The notes under the pieces were generated by a model. That model had not been told where the DNA came from. It saw nothing but the letters and a program-made list of their open reading frames with translations, and did no database searches. A DNA stretch of 64,000 nt. Source: Teredinibacter waterburyi. GTDB lineage: Bacteria; Pseudomonadota; Gammaproteobacteria; Pseudomonadales; Cellvibrionaceae. Position 1 is the stretch's first letter, and every line of letters begins with the position of its first letter. The position numbers were made by a program, and so were the translations under genes. The stretch covers positions 62,001 to 126,000 of the forward strand of contig NZ_MRUH01000169.1 in the NCBI RefSeq assembly GCF_001922985.1, in the 5' to 3' direction. Shown piece by piece: positions 47,962 through 60,973 of this stretch.

Positions 47962-48319
47962 GTGTGGTTCCTGATCGAGGGAGTGCTCACTCTGTTAGCT
48001 GTGGCATCTCATTATTAGATTTATGGGTACTGACTATCGTTTTAGAAAATAGGACGATTGAAAATGTGATGAGCGAGGCCGCTAATTCCCTACAGACAGT
48101 AGGTGCATAGCATACAGTTCGGCGTGGTGGTGGATTTGATTCGGATCAAATCTGTAGGGAATCTAAGCCTACCTACAAGAGGATAAGGGAAAGTTATTGA
48201 CCATGGGATGTGAGGAGAAGTGACAGCGAGGAGGCAAAACGAGCGCATAAAAAAGGCGACTGCGACAAAGTTGTCGGCAGCCGCCCAGTTTCGTTATTCA
48301 ACGAGACTAAATGTTGGAA
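47962..48319. other. 358-base intergenic region with inverted repeats
   Basis: Between two minus-strand genes. It has no supported gene. It contains a perfect 12-bp inverted pair ATTCCCTACAGA (48085-48096) and TCTGTAGGGAAT (48151-48162). Inside the second half, an 8-bp hairpin GATTTGAT-TCGG-ATCAAATC runs from 48133 to 48152. Confidence 0.7.
48085..48162. repeat. 12-bp inverted repeat with nested 8-bp hairpin
   Basis: Arms of 12 bases are separated by 54 bases, and a separate TCGG-loop hairpin lies just before the right arm. It could be an operator pair, an RNA structure or a decayed insertion. No coding sequence lies between the arms. Confidence 0.7.
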
Positions 48320-49717
48320 TTACATGCGGGAAACGGTGCGATTAGAATCTAGCCACTGGTTCAGCTCAGTGATATCGACTGCAGATAAAGTACCAGCCGC
48401 TTCTTTTAGGCGCAGAGAGGTCAGTATGTAGGTGTACAGCGAATCTAGGTAATTACGCTGGGCGCGGTATAAATTACGCTGTGCATTTAACACGTCAACC
48501 AAATCACGAGTGCCAACATCGTAACCCGCTTGGGTGGCTTCGAGTGCGCTTTGGTTGGATGTAATCGCTTGGGTGCGCGCTTTAACGGTGGTCACGCTGG
48601 TCACAACGGTAAGGTGTAAAGAGCGAGTGGCCTGCACAATATCACGCTGCGTTTGTTTCAGTATTTCCTTGGCCTGAATATATTCTTGCTGGGCTTTGCG
48701 ACGTGATGCGGAGGTCCCGCCACCGTTAAAAATAGGTACAGATACGGTAATACCAATCGATGTGCCTTGGTTGTTAGTATCGGTTTCATCGAAACCTTGA
48801 CCCGCGTTAGTGTCGTAGTCGGATATGCCGAGACGGCCGGTTACGGTTGGGTAGTGGCCAGCCTTTTGTGCGGCTGCGGTGCGTCGAGCTGTTTCGGCGG
48901 TTAGCTCTTGGGTTTTTAAACTGAAGTTGTTGTTAAGTGCTAAGTCCACCCAAGCATTGCGTTCCTGAGGAACCGGCAAGGCGACGGGTACGTCCTCACG
49001 TAAGGGCGCTAATTCATTGTAGGGTTGACCGGTGATAACTTCGAGAGCTTCGAAGGCTATCCCCAGCAATCCCTCGGCAATAATGCGCTCAGCCATGGCT
49101 GAGTCAAAAACGGCTTGAGCTTCGTGAACCTCAGTGATTGCGGTTAGTCCTACCTCGAAACGCTGTCGTGTTTGTTCCAGCTGATGAGAGAGCGCGTTTT
49201 CTTCGGCTCTTGCAGTTTGTAAATTATCAACCGCTTGGAGTGCGTTGAAATAGGCTTCGGCGACACGAACTATCAATACTTGCTCGGCCATACGGTATTG
49301 AGCTTGGGCTATGTCGCCAGTTGCTTTACTCAGTTGGTAATTTTCCCAGAGCGCCATGTTAAACAGCGGTTGAACCAGCGAGACTTCGTAGCCAGTGCGT
49401 GTTGAATCGCCGCTGCTTTTTTGATCGTTGATGTAGGTGATGCCTGCATCGGTATCTATTGGACCTGAGTAAGTTGTGTCACTACTTGAGTCGGTCCAGC
49501 TTGCTGTAGCGTTAATAGATGGGAGCAGCCCTGCGCGACCGATGTTGCGGTTTTCTCTACCTGCGGCGTAACCGGCTTGAGCGGCTTTAAAGGTGTGATC
49601 ATTGGAAAGCGCTTGCTCATATATCTCAAGTAGTGTGGAGGCATTTGCGCTGCTTAACGCAAGTAGTGGGCTGGTAAGTATCACTGCTGAAAGCAGCTTG
49701 CGACAATGCTTAATCAT
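48320..49717 (-). CDS. tolC: TolC-family outer-membrane efflux/type I secretion protein
   Basis: 465 residues. The signal peptide ends SANA|ST. Two structural repeats of the TolC family are visible: LLEIYEQALSNDHTFKAAQAGYAAGRENRNIGRAGLLPSINATASW and LALNNNFSLKTQELTAETARRTAAAQKAGHYPTVTGRLGISDYD. The C-terminal coiled coil is ATQAGYDVGTRDLVDVLNAQRNLYRAQRNYLDSLYTYILTSLRLKEAAGTL. It forms the outer-membrane duct for tripartite efflux and type I secretion. It is divergent from the thi/nudF block, as tolC is from nudF in many gammaproteobacteria. Confidence 0.95.
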   Translation of the reverse strand: MIKHCRKLLSAVILTSPLLALSSANASTLLEIYEQALSNDHTFKAAQAGYAAGRENRNIGRAGLLPSINATASWTDSSSDTTYSGPIDTDAGITYINDQKSSGDSTRTGYEVSLVQPLFNMALWENYQLSKATGDIAQAQYRMAEQVLIVRVAEAYFNALQAVDNLQTARAEENALSHQLEQTRQRFEVGLTAITEVHEAQAVFDSAMAERIIAEGLLGIAFEALEVITGQPYNELAPLREDVPVALPVPQERNAWVDLALNNNFSLKTQELTAETARRTAAAQKAGHYPTVTGRLGISDYDTNAGQGFDETDTNNQGTSIGITVSVPIFNGGGTSASRRKAQQEYIQAKEILKQTQRDIVQATRSLHLTVVTSVTTVKARTQAITSNQSALEATQAGYDVGTRDLVDVLNAQRNLYRAQRNYLDSLYTYILTSLRLKEAAGTLSAVDITELNQWLDSNRTVSRM

Positions 49718-50153
49718 GAATAGTCCCTAAGTCCCTAATGGTTCAATGAAAGTGTATAAGCGAATAGCTGGGATTTTATATTAGTTAAACCTAATGTTAA
49801 ATGTTTCTTTTTGTATGCGGCCTTCTCAACGCGAGTGAAAAGCTAAGCTTCGGGTTGCATGTAGTATCTCACCAGGCTCTCAGTGAGCACTAGCAGTGAG
49901 TACTAGGCTCACTTTGTTTGTCTATCGCTTGCGTAATGAGTAATACAACGACTTATCGATGATTACTTCCAATGTGTTTTACCGAGTGTTTTGGCTTTCG
50001 ACGGCGGTTATTCAAGCACAGCGAAAGGCAAGAACAGGGCAAAAAATATGTTCACTCGCGCGGCAACACAGGATATTCGCGCAAGATTCGGTTTACAGTG
50101 GGAGGCCCACCCCATAAACTGACCTCCAATTGGCCTGAGTGTTCAGGTTTTAA
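49718..50153. other. Divergent intergenic region between tolC and the thiamine leader
   Basis: About 436 bases with no supported gene. It should contain the tolC promoter and the promoter of the riboswitch transcript. A short GTGGG-AGG-CCCAC hairpin lies about 50 bases before the riboswitch. Confidence 0.5.
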
Positions 50154-50240
50154 TCTTGTCGGGGTGCCCCTGCGTAAGTAGGAGAAGGCTGAGAAACACC
50201 CGCTGACCTGATCCGGTTAGTACCGGCGTAGGGAACGAGA
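50154..50240 (+). ncRNA. TPP riboswitch (THI element)
   Basis: Closing stem P1 is TCTTGT with ACGAGA. Conserved cores are seen: CGGGGTGCC, then GGCTGAGAAACACCCG, then CTGACCTGATCCGGTTAGTACCGG and CGTAGGGA. These are the hallmark THI-box segments that bind thiamine pyrophosphate. It ends 147 bases before thiD and should turn off thiD-thiC expression when TPP is plentiful. I could not identify an intrinsic terminator, so translational control is possible. Confidence 0.96.
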
Positions 50241-50387
50241 CGATCTTCCGCATCTTTTGTTTCTCCCTTCACTTTGGTCTCCGGTCTCGGCCATCTCGGG
50301 CTTCAGCGATAACTGTTCATTGCAAGCGAATGGCAAATACATTTTGGCTTTTGAACTGTATTAAAGCGATCGCGCGACGAGTTTATA

Positions 50388-53137
<2,750 letters not shown>

Positions 53138-53229
53138 CTGAATTAAAGATACGTTGATTTTTAAATAAACGTGATTTTTGCGTTTGACGCACTGAGCGTT
53201 AAGCGCAAATTTAATCGGCAGCAACTGGA

Positions 53230-53862
53230 ATGATTATGGCAAACCCGTTAGAGAAAACGCAGTACGGTAAAGATGATTTTGAAGTGGAAGACGATAAAAT
53301 TGTCTACGATGGATTCTTCAAGATGTACCACTTACGTCTCAAACACAAAACCTTTGCTGGCGGGTGGCTGGGGCCTATTTCGCGCGAGTTATTTCATCGC
53401 GGCGAAGCAGCCGCAGCTATTGTCTATGACCGTAAACAGGATCTCGTTGGATTGATCGAGCAATTTCGCATCGGAGCTCTGGATTCTCCCTACGGCCCTT
53501 GGTGCCTGGAAACCGTTGCGGGAATGATGGAGCCGGGTGAGAGCGGCGATGGTTTAATCGCTCGCGAGCTGGAAGAGGAGGCCGGTATTGTTGGCGCTGA
53601 GTTGGTGTATATCACCAGCTATTATTCATCGCCGGGTGGTTGTAACGAAAAGATTCACCTATATTGTGCATTATGCGACCTAACCGACGCGGGTGGTCAC
53701 TTTGGTTTGGCGGAAGAGCATGAAGACATCCGCTTTTCTGTCCATCCCGCCGAAGAGGTGTTCGCAACCATGTACAGCAATCGCACCAATAATGCGGCAA
53801 CCCTTTTGGGTTTGCAGTGGCTGCAATTAAATCGGTCGCGCCTGCGTGAGCAGTCGCTTTGA
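53230..53862 (+). CDS. nudF: ADP-ribose pyrophosphatase (Nudix)
   Basis: 210 residues. The Nudix box is complete: GMMEPGESGDGLIARELEEEAGIVG (G-x5-E-x7-RE-x2-EE-x-G-I). The N-terminal strand region VYDGFFKMYHLRLKHKTFAGGWLGPISRELFHRGEAAAAIVYD fits NudF. It hydrolyses ADP-ribose to AMP and ribose-5-phosphate. Starts the nudF-yqiB-cpdA block, 92 bases after thiC. Confidence 0.95.
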   Translation: MIMANPLEKTQYGKDDFEVEDDKIVYDGFFKMYHLRLKHKTFAGGWLGPISRELFHRGEAAAAIVYDRKQDLVGLIEQFRIGALDSPYGPWCLETVAGMMEPGESGDGLIARELEEEAGIVGAELVYITSYYSSPGGCNEKIHLYCALCDLTDAGGHFGLAEEHEDIRFSVHPAEEVFATMYSNRTNNAATLLGLQWLQLNRSRLREQSL

Positions 53863-53877
53863 GGTATCAAAAAAGCG

Positions 53878-54444
53878 ATGGTGGATTCATCTAAGCCAGA
53901 CGGTAGGTCTGAGCGCGTCGAGAAGCACAGTTCTGCAAGCGCGCCGGCAGTGGAAGCAGCGTTCGCGCCTATGCCCACTCCGACTAAACTAACCCCCAAA
54001 AAAAATATCTCTGTCGATATTAAAAGTCACCATGCTCAATGCGAGCTGAACTTTCATCGCATGCTTACGCTGATGCCAAAGTGGGATGAAGGTGCTCGCG
54101 ATTGGTCTTTTGCCCTGGGGGCTGGCGGCTTGTTCGTGGTACAGCTTACTGTGCTGGATGCTGCGCCCTATACGACAACCGTTGAGGTTGTGCAGCGGCA
54201 GCAAGGTTTACAGCCACCGAGATTAGTGGTGCGGTTATATCACGATGCCAATATGGCCGAAATCGTGTCTTGGGATAGGCATCGGAACTGGCGTCCTCAG
54301 TACGAGTATCCCAACCCGCAGATGTACCACGCCGACGAAAAACTAGAGTTGAATCGCTTCCTTGGCGAGTGGTTGGAATTTTGTCACAAGCAGGGTTATG
54401 CACAGCCATACAATTGTGAAGTGGTTCGCGTAACCAAGAAATAG
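53878..54444 (+). CDS. yqiB: DUF1249 family protein (YqiB)
   Basis: 188 residues. The DUF1249 domain is clear from HHAQCELNFHRMLTLMPKW through VRLYHDANMAEIVSWDRHRNWRPQYEYPNPQMYHADEKLELNRFLGEWLEFC. The first 45 residues are polar and low-complexity, longer than E. coli YqiB; an internal ATG at 53971 is a possible true start. Function unknown; always between nudF and cpdA. Confidence 0.9.
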   Translation: MVDSSKPDGRSERVEKHSSASAPAVEAAFAPMPTPTKLTPKKNISVDIKSHHAQCELNFHRMLTLMPKWDEGARDWSFALGAGGLFVVQLTVLDAAPYTTTVEVVQRQQGLQPPRLVVRLYHDANMAEIVSWDRHRNWRPQYEYPNPQMYHADEKLELNRFLGEWLEFCHKQGYAQPYNCEVVRVTKK

Positions 54445-54683
54445 CCTCTACGCATTTCGGCAAAATCGGCCCAAACTATTGTCTACAGATACACGGCTCT
54501 TCGATGCGGGGCTTTTAATTTATAGAACCTTCAAACGCGAATTGGAGATCATTCAACCCAGTTTTGGTCGATTCGTGAATGCTAGGTATACAAGCGACAA
54601 GAACTTAAGAGCTTAAGCCTCAACGCGCTTTCGCTGAGTATCTTAGCTAAGTATTAAGGATAACAAGGATTGCGAGTGGCGCT

Positions 54684-55469
54684 ATGAGACCATTTAGACT
54701 TTTACAGATAACGGATTGTCACTTAGGTAGTCAGCCAGGCGAAAAGCTTTTAGGGCTAGATACAGACCAAAGCTTATACGACGTCCTGCAGCTGCTTCAG
54801 GCCAACGAGGCGCCAGATATGATCCTCGCCACTGGAGATATCTCCAATGACGGCGGGGTTGCTTCTTACGAGCGCTTTATTCATATTATTGAACGTTACT
54901 TCCCCAACACCCCACTGGCATGGCTCCCTGGTAACCACGACGAACCCATGAATATGGATCAGGTGGCGCGCTTACCGATAGAAGCTCACTGTGTGCGTGG
55001 TGGCTGGAATATGATATTTCTCGATTCGCGTATACCAATGGAAGAAGGTGGCGACTTGCCTCCTAATGAATTGGAACGCTTGGACAAGCAGCTCGCGGCC
55101 TATCCGCGCTTACCTGCGATGGTGTTTCTGCATCACCAGCCGGTACCGGTTGGCAGTGCTTGGCTTGATGGCTATGTGGTGCGCAACCATGAAGACTTTT
55201 TCAGTGTTATTGACCGCCACCCTAACGTTAAGGCTATTTGCTGGGGGCATGTCCACCAGTATCACAACAGCCAGCGCAATGGTGTCGAGCTACTTGCTAC
55301 CCCCTCAACCTGTATTCAGTTTCTACCCCACTCGGACAAATTCGCGGTGGATACAGCGATGCCTGGGTATCGTCGATTCGAGCTACATGCAAATGGCCAC
55401 TTTGCCACTCAGGTAAGCCGAGTACGTCAAAAAGTCTATAAAATCGACTTCGCCTCTTCCGGCTATTGA
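54684..55469 (+). CDS. cpdA: 3',5'-cyclic-AMP phosphodiesterase
   Basis: 261 residues of the calcineurin-like metallophosphoesterase fold. Metal ligands are in LLQITDCHLG, DMILATGDISNDG, LAWLPGNHDEP, FLHHQPVP and CWGHVHQ. It hydrolyses cAMP and so tunes CRP activity. An intrinsic terminator follows. The 240-base gap upstream may contain its own promoter. Confidence 0.94.
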   Translation: MRPFRLLQITDCHLGSQPGEKLLGLDTDQSLYDVLQLLQANEAPDMILATGDISNDGGVASYERFIHIIERYFPNTPLAWLPGNHDEPMNMDQVARLPIEAHCVRGGWNMIFLDSRIPMEEGGDLPPNELERLDKQLAAYPRLPAMVFLHHQPVPVGSAWLDGYVVRNHEDFFSVIDRHPNVKAICWGHVHQYHNSQRNGVELLATPSTCIQFLPHSDKFAVDTAMPGYRRFELHANGHFATQVSRVRQKVYKIDFASSGY

Positions 55470-55507
55470 GTACATTTTAATTAAGCCTTATCGGGCTAAC
55501 CCTTCCT

Positions 55508-55536
55508 AAAAAACCCCGCAATAGCGGGGTTTTTCA
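55508..55536 (+). terminator. Rho-independent terminator after cpdA
   Basis: Perfect 9-bp stem AAACCCCGC / GCGGGGTTT with a 4-base loop (AATA) and a T-run. It separates cpdA from the small gene and yqiA. Confidence 0.93.
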
Positions 55537-55574
55537 ATTCTGCGCGCCAATTTTATCCAATTATTAAAAAACTG

Positions 55575-55623
55575 TTGACAGCGACCGCTCTCGAGAATAG
55601 TGTACCACCACACTAGTACACTA
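55575..55623 (+). promoter_or_regulatory. Sigma-70-type promoter with overlapping inverted-repeat operator
   Basis: TTGACA (55575-55580), 17-base spacer, then TAGTGT as a weak -10. An 8-bp inverted repeat, TAGTGTAC (55598-55605) and GTACACTA (55616-55623), covers the -10 and start region, where a repressor would block transcription. It lies 118 bases before the small membrane gene. Confidence 0.6.
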
Positions 55624-55740
55624 TGTTGATGTGTGTTGGTGGTGCAGGGCTACTACTGAGCCCTTCATAAGGTACTTATTAATACTAACAATTTAAATCG
55701 AATGCCATTTGGCATAACTAACCTAGAAGGAATCGCAATC

Positions 55741-55923
55741 ATGTGGAAAATATTGACTACTCTAACTATCGTCGACGTTGTTTTGTTTGTTGGTATCGCT
55801 ACTGCTCCAGCCCATACTCGCGCTGTAGGCTTGGATGCCCCCAGCCCAGTTGTGGTTGAGCTTGCTGCTGAAGTTGCCGTTACTGATGTAATTGTTGAAA
55901 CTAACATCAACGCAGCGCGCTGA
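55741..55923 (+). CDS. Small membrane/exported protein (60 residues)
   Basis: 60 residues from ATG 55741, chosen because AAGGA lies 9 bases upstream; an in-frame ATG at 55702 lacks this. The start MWKILTTLTIVDVVLFVGIATAPAHT is one hydrophobic helix, which may be a TM anchor or signal peptide (cleavage possible near APAH). The rest is Ala/Val-rich with few charges. Not recognised. It has its own promoter/operator and interrupts the usual cpdA-yqiA adjacency. Confidence 0.6.
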   Translation: MWKILTTLTIVDVVLFVGIATAPAHTRAVGLDAPSPVVVELAAEVAVTDVIVETNINAAR

Positions 55924-56049
55924 GCGTGGTGATTATAGTAGCGGCTGCGATCGCCACTAACCGGCGAATGACAGGTACAATAGCGGGTCTCGCAGTCGCT
56001 CTAGTGTTGAGCAAATCAGTATCTTAAATACGTAATTTCGGTGAGTTTT

Positions 56050-56628
56050 ATGGCAGCACTTATTTATGTACATGGATTTCTCAGTTCACCGAAGTCAGCA
56101 AAGGCTCAAATTACCAAACGATGGCTAGCAAAAAATCGCCCAGATATCGAGTTCTATTGCCCTAGTTTAAGTGCGTATTCAGAATTGGCGCAGGCCAAAC
56201 TTGAGGGATTAATAAAGACATTAGAATCCCAAACGGTGTATCTAATCGGCAGTTCGTTAGGCGGCTTCTGGTCTACCCATCTAATTGAACGATGCAGCGC
56301 AGACAAGGCTGTACTTATAAATCCAGCCGTGGCGCCACACACTCGCTTTAGTAGTTGGGTTGGCGAAACATTCCAAAGCTACTATTCCGACGACACTTAC
56401 GAGCTTGATCAAACCGATATCGACAAGCTGGCAGAGTTGGATTGTGCTACATTAACGCACCCCGAAAAATACTGGTTAATGGTTCAAACTGGCGATGAAA
56501 CGCTGGACTACCGCGATGCAGTGCAACGTTACCGAGCCTGTAAACAGCTAGTGGAAGAGGGCGGCGATCATAGCTTTAGCGGTTATCAAGATTGGTTGCC
56601 CGCGATCATAGAATTTTTAGAAGCCTAA
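56050..56628 (+). CDS. yqiA: YqiA/YcfP-family alpha/beta-hydrolase (esterase)
   Basis: 192 residues from ATG 56050, since MAALIYVHGFLSSPKSAKAQ matches the known N-terminus and GGTGAG lies upstream. Nucleophile elbow GSSLGGFW; DETLDY supplies an acidic residue, and the catalytic His lies in EGGDHSFSGY. Acts on short acyl esters in vitro in E. coli; the natural role is unclear. Upstream of parE, as usual. Confidence 0.93.
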   Translation: MAALIYVHGFLSSPKSAKAQITKRWLAKNRPDIEFYCPSLSAYSELAQAKLEGLIKTLESQTVYLIGSSLGGFWSTHLIERCSADKAVLINPAVAPHTRFSSWVGETFQSYYSDDTYELDQTDIDKLAELDCATLTHPEKYWLMVQTGDETLDYRDAVQRYRACKQLVEEGGDHSFSGYQDWLPAIIEFLEA

Positions 56629-56700
56629 TAACGATTAGCTTAAATCGAAATACGTCTAAACCAAAACACTCCATACCTCAACAATAAGAGCAGTAACTAG

Positions 56701-58596
<1,896 letters not shown>

Positions 58597-58679
58597 CGTT
58601 TAGCTATATCAAAGAAAGCCCAGCAATAATACTCCGGTTATCCTAAGCATTCGATATTAACAGGCTAACCGAGTATGTT

Positions 58680-58711
58680 TTTACAGGGCGGTGTATACAC
58701 CGCCCTGTAAA
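58680..58711. terminator. 32-bp perfect palindrome between parE and luxI
   Basis: Arms of 16 bases (TTTACAGGGCGGTGTA and its complement) with no spacer, lying between the convergent parE and luxI genes. It likely acts as a bidirectional terminator, although neither side has a strong T-run. Confidence 0.6.
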
Positions 58712-58738
58712 TTGTTTGTAACAAAACATTGGCTGATA

Positions 58739-59326
58739 TTAATGGCTCACAATATTGAGGTTATCATTCACTTCGATCCAAAGAGCGACCGTACGCTCAA
58801 CTCCAATTTGTTTCATTTTTCCTTCTCCCATACGACGAACGTTTACACCTAGCTGTCGCAATAAACGCTCACAGGCCAAGCTTGTAACTGTGACGTAGCT
58901 TTTTACATTATTTTCTTTCGCGAAATCGTAAAAAGATCTCACCAAATCCAACGTAACGTTACCGAAATTTCCTCTTGCCTTATCAGCCGATCCTTTCTTT
59001 ACTGCAAAGCGACTGATTTCCCATATCCCTTCGCGTTCTGGTGCGGTCTCGCCTTGAAGTAATTCCGGGAAAATAGATTTAAGCATGTAGTCGCCTGTAG
59101 TTGGCAGTGCACGCCAGCATCCTTTTACTTCCTGTGTTTCATCGGTAACGGCAATAAAGTGCGGGTTGAGTTCGTCAAACTGGTCGCGCTCACGGCCATT
59201 TTCTGAAGGGATTTCCCAGTCGAGTCGTTGAATAAATGTTTCGTGGCGAAGTTTTAATATGCCATCGATGATTGAAAGGTTGTTGGCGTCGGCTGAATTT
59301 TCGGTAGTAAAGATTGTGGTGTTCAT
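58739..59326 (-). CDS. luxI: LuxI-family acyl-homoserine-lactone synthase
   Basis: 195 residues from ATG 59326; a TTG 12 codons upstream is less likely. The conserved LuxI residues are present: Arg27 and Phe31 in LRHETFIQRLDW, Trp37, Asp48 and Asp51 in RDQFDEL, Arg in GCWRALPT, and the E-x-x-R-F block WEISRFAVKK. It makes an acyl-homoserine lactone from SAM and acyl carrier; the chain length cannot be read. A lux-box-like dyad lies 141 bases upstream of the ATG, so it is probably autoinduced. Confidence 0.93.
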   Translation of the reverse strand: MNTTIFTTENSADANNLSIIDGILKLRHETFIQRLDWEIPSENGRERDQFDELNPHFIAVTDETQEVKGCWRALPTTGDYMLKSIFPELLQGETAPEREGIWEISRFAVKKGSADKARGNFGNVTLDLVRSFYDFAKENNVKSYVTVTSLACERLLRQLGVNVRRMGEGKMKQIGVERTVALWIEVNDNLNIVSH

Positions 59327-59467
59327 GATTGGTCTCGCTCCGTGTTTGTTTGCGAGGTCCAATCTATTTTTTAGGGGGGGTGCTGGTTAGCTGTCAGAAG
59401 TGACACTTTCGGAGTGGTGTTGAAAAATACCGTTTAAAATCAGTCGTTTACGGTCTGGTTTTTTGCG

Positions 59468-59487
59468 ACCTGCTAGATCTTGCAGGT
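59468..59487. promoter_or_regulatory. lux box 1 (near luxI)
   Basis: 20-bp dyad: ACCTGC, 8 bases, GCAGGT, with perfect 6-bp arms. Matches the classical lux box shape ACCTG-N10-CAGGT recognised by LuxR-type regulators with bound acyl-homoserine lactone. Confidence 0.8.
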
Positions 59488-59791
59488 AGTACCTAGGGGC
59501 GTGCTGGGATAGCCGTAGTGGCATATAGGAAGTGTGAATAACGGGAGTTTGTGTAGTTCGTTTTGCTGATATAGGAGAGGAGATTTACTGAAAGTAAGGC
59601 GGTAACAATAATTATTTTGTGATGCGTGACGCGGTAATTGGAGTGGCCTTCATGATGGCGAACTAAATATTGATTGCAGGTAGTGAAACGACTCCGACAA
59701 TTTTAAATTTACACAGAAGTTAATAAATTTTGAAAGTCGACCGTAAGTGAATGGGTTTAACCGTGTGATGAAAATAGAGTCTGTATCTGCT

Positions 59792-59811
59792 ACCTGCAAT
59801 TACTGACAGGT
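59792..59811. promoter_or_regulatory. lux box 2 (near the RibD-like gene)
   Basis: ACCTG, 10 bases, CAGGT; the arms extend to 7 bp (CTACCTG / CAGGTAG, 59790-59813). It lies about 170 bases before the TTG start of the RibD-like gene, so it probably places that gene under LuxR control. Confidence 0.75.
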
Positions 59812-59980
59812 AGGCAGATACCTTAAGCATTGATAAATTGTGCTTCATCACGCGAACAAAGGTTAGATGTGAATTTCGTCGTGCCGTGCACAAGCGATAA
59901 TTTATTGTTGTATTACGTTCGTATATAACAGCCGGTTAACCGGTTGTTGCTTTTCTCCTTACTAGAAGTCCGAGGCAGAG

Positions 59981-60973
59981 TTGAAGAATTTATCCTCAAA
60001 CGATAAACCCGCACGCGTACTTAACAACGCCATTAATCTGGCGCTCACCAGTGCGCAAAAAAATTCTCGTCGCGCTGGCGTTGGCTGGAGCTTAACAGAC
60101 GAAAACTATAACCATCTAAATAGTGGTGGCATGATTGCAGGTGCCGATCCCCTAACATTGCCAGCGGTGATTGACCGCTACGGGGATAAGCTACATTCGC
60201 TTGTAATGACTCTTGAACCTCTGCCACGAATTATGGATGTGCAGGGTCTGACTGAAGCACTTGAACGTTCCAGTTGCGCAATAGTTTATATCTGTTATAG
60301 AAACGATGAGATGGCTGAAGCGAGCCACTATTGGCAGGATTGGATAGGTGGTTGGCACGGCGAAGTGGTGTACCTTCCATCTAGTGCTGCTGCAATTGAA
60401 TTGGCTTTGGGGCCCGCAAAGGTCATGCGTCAATTACAGCCGTGGGTAACCGCTGTGTCAGCGGCTGATATGACCGGTAATTCGATACCACTTAAAACTT
60501 TCGAGCAGGAATTTGGGTTTAGTGCACAGCTTGATGAGTTGGTAAATCAGTCTCGCGCGATTTGCTATTCAACCTCTCAGGCTGATGCTGTGTCGCTTCT
60601 GTCGGAAGATAATTATTCTGGGGAGTTGTTGGAACTTTACGAAGTAAATGATGTGCAGTCGTTTGCGGCGATACTCAAACACTGCGCCACCGAAAGGCGC
60701 TGCAGTGTTGTCGCAATAGTGGATGTACGCTTTTTGGCGGAGATGATAGAGAGTAATCTGTGTAACGAAATTATTCATCACCTTGCCGTAGCTGACTGTG
60801 TACCAACGACGCCAGCCTCTAGTTTAAATGGGCTTACACCGCCAGTACCCCATTTGCCCTTGAGTAATTGGCAGTTGATAAATAGCTCGTCAATGGGCAA
60901 TTGTACCCAATTAATTTTACGGCCAATAGAAAACGCTTTGCCGGAGGCGGCGCTAGGGCATAGCCTTAATTAG
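59981..60973 (+). CDS. RibD-like protein lacking the catalytic residues (degenerate deaminase plus reductase)
   Basis: 330 residues from TTG 59981, which has AGG 5 bases upstream. Read against RibD by eye, the whole architecture is there. An N-terminal deaminase-like half (about 12-145) has VLNNAINLALTSAQKN, then VMTLEP at 75-80, where RibD has the zinc-binding PC; here Leu81 replaces Cys. The HAE segment is lost (TLP). A C-terminal reductase-like half (about 150-280) has PWVTAVSAADMTGN and a closing IVDVRFLAEMIESNLCNEIIHHLAVAD, which aligns with RibD's EAGPTLAGALLQAGLVDELIVYIAPKLLG but lacks the Gly-rich signature. Not likely an active riboflavin enzyme. Role unknown; ligand sensing or an accessory of a small-molecule pathway is possible. 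The 3' end overlaps luxR by 21 bases. Confidence 0.65.
   Translation: MKNLSSNDKPARVLNNAINLALTSAQKNSRRAGVGWSLTDENYNHLNSGGMIAGADPLTLPAVIDRYGDKLHSLVMTLEPLPRIMDVQGLTEALERSSCAIVYICYRNDEMAEASHYWQDWIGGWHGEVVYLPSSAAAIELALGPAKVMRQLQPWVTAVSAADMTGNSIPLKTFEQEFGFSAQLDELVNQSRAICYSTSQADAVSLLSEDNYSGELLELYEVNDVQSFAAILKHCATERRCSVVAIVDVRFLAEMIESNLCNEIIHHLAVADCVPTTPASSLNGLTPPVPHLPLSNWQLINSSSMGNCTQLILRPIENALPEAALGHSLN

Larger units (their letters stand above)
59327..59980. promoter_or_regulatory. Divergent quorum-sensing control region
   Basis: 654 bases between luxI (minus) and the RibD-like gene (plus), with no gene seen. It contains two lux-box-like dyads (59468-59487, 59792-59811) and a further half-site-like GCAGGTAG near 59680. 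AGGTAGTACCT lies right beside the first box. Confidence 0.7.

Noticed and set aside
48210-48431. 73-codon plus-strand ORF overlapping the tolC 3' end
   Set aside because: Mostly antisense to tolC; the rest is intergenic without a ribosome site.
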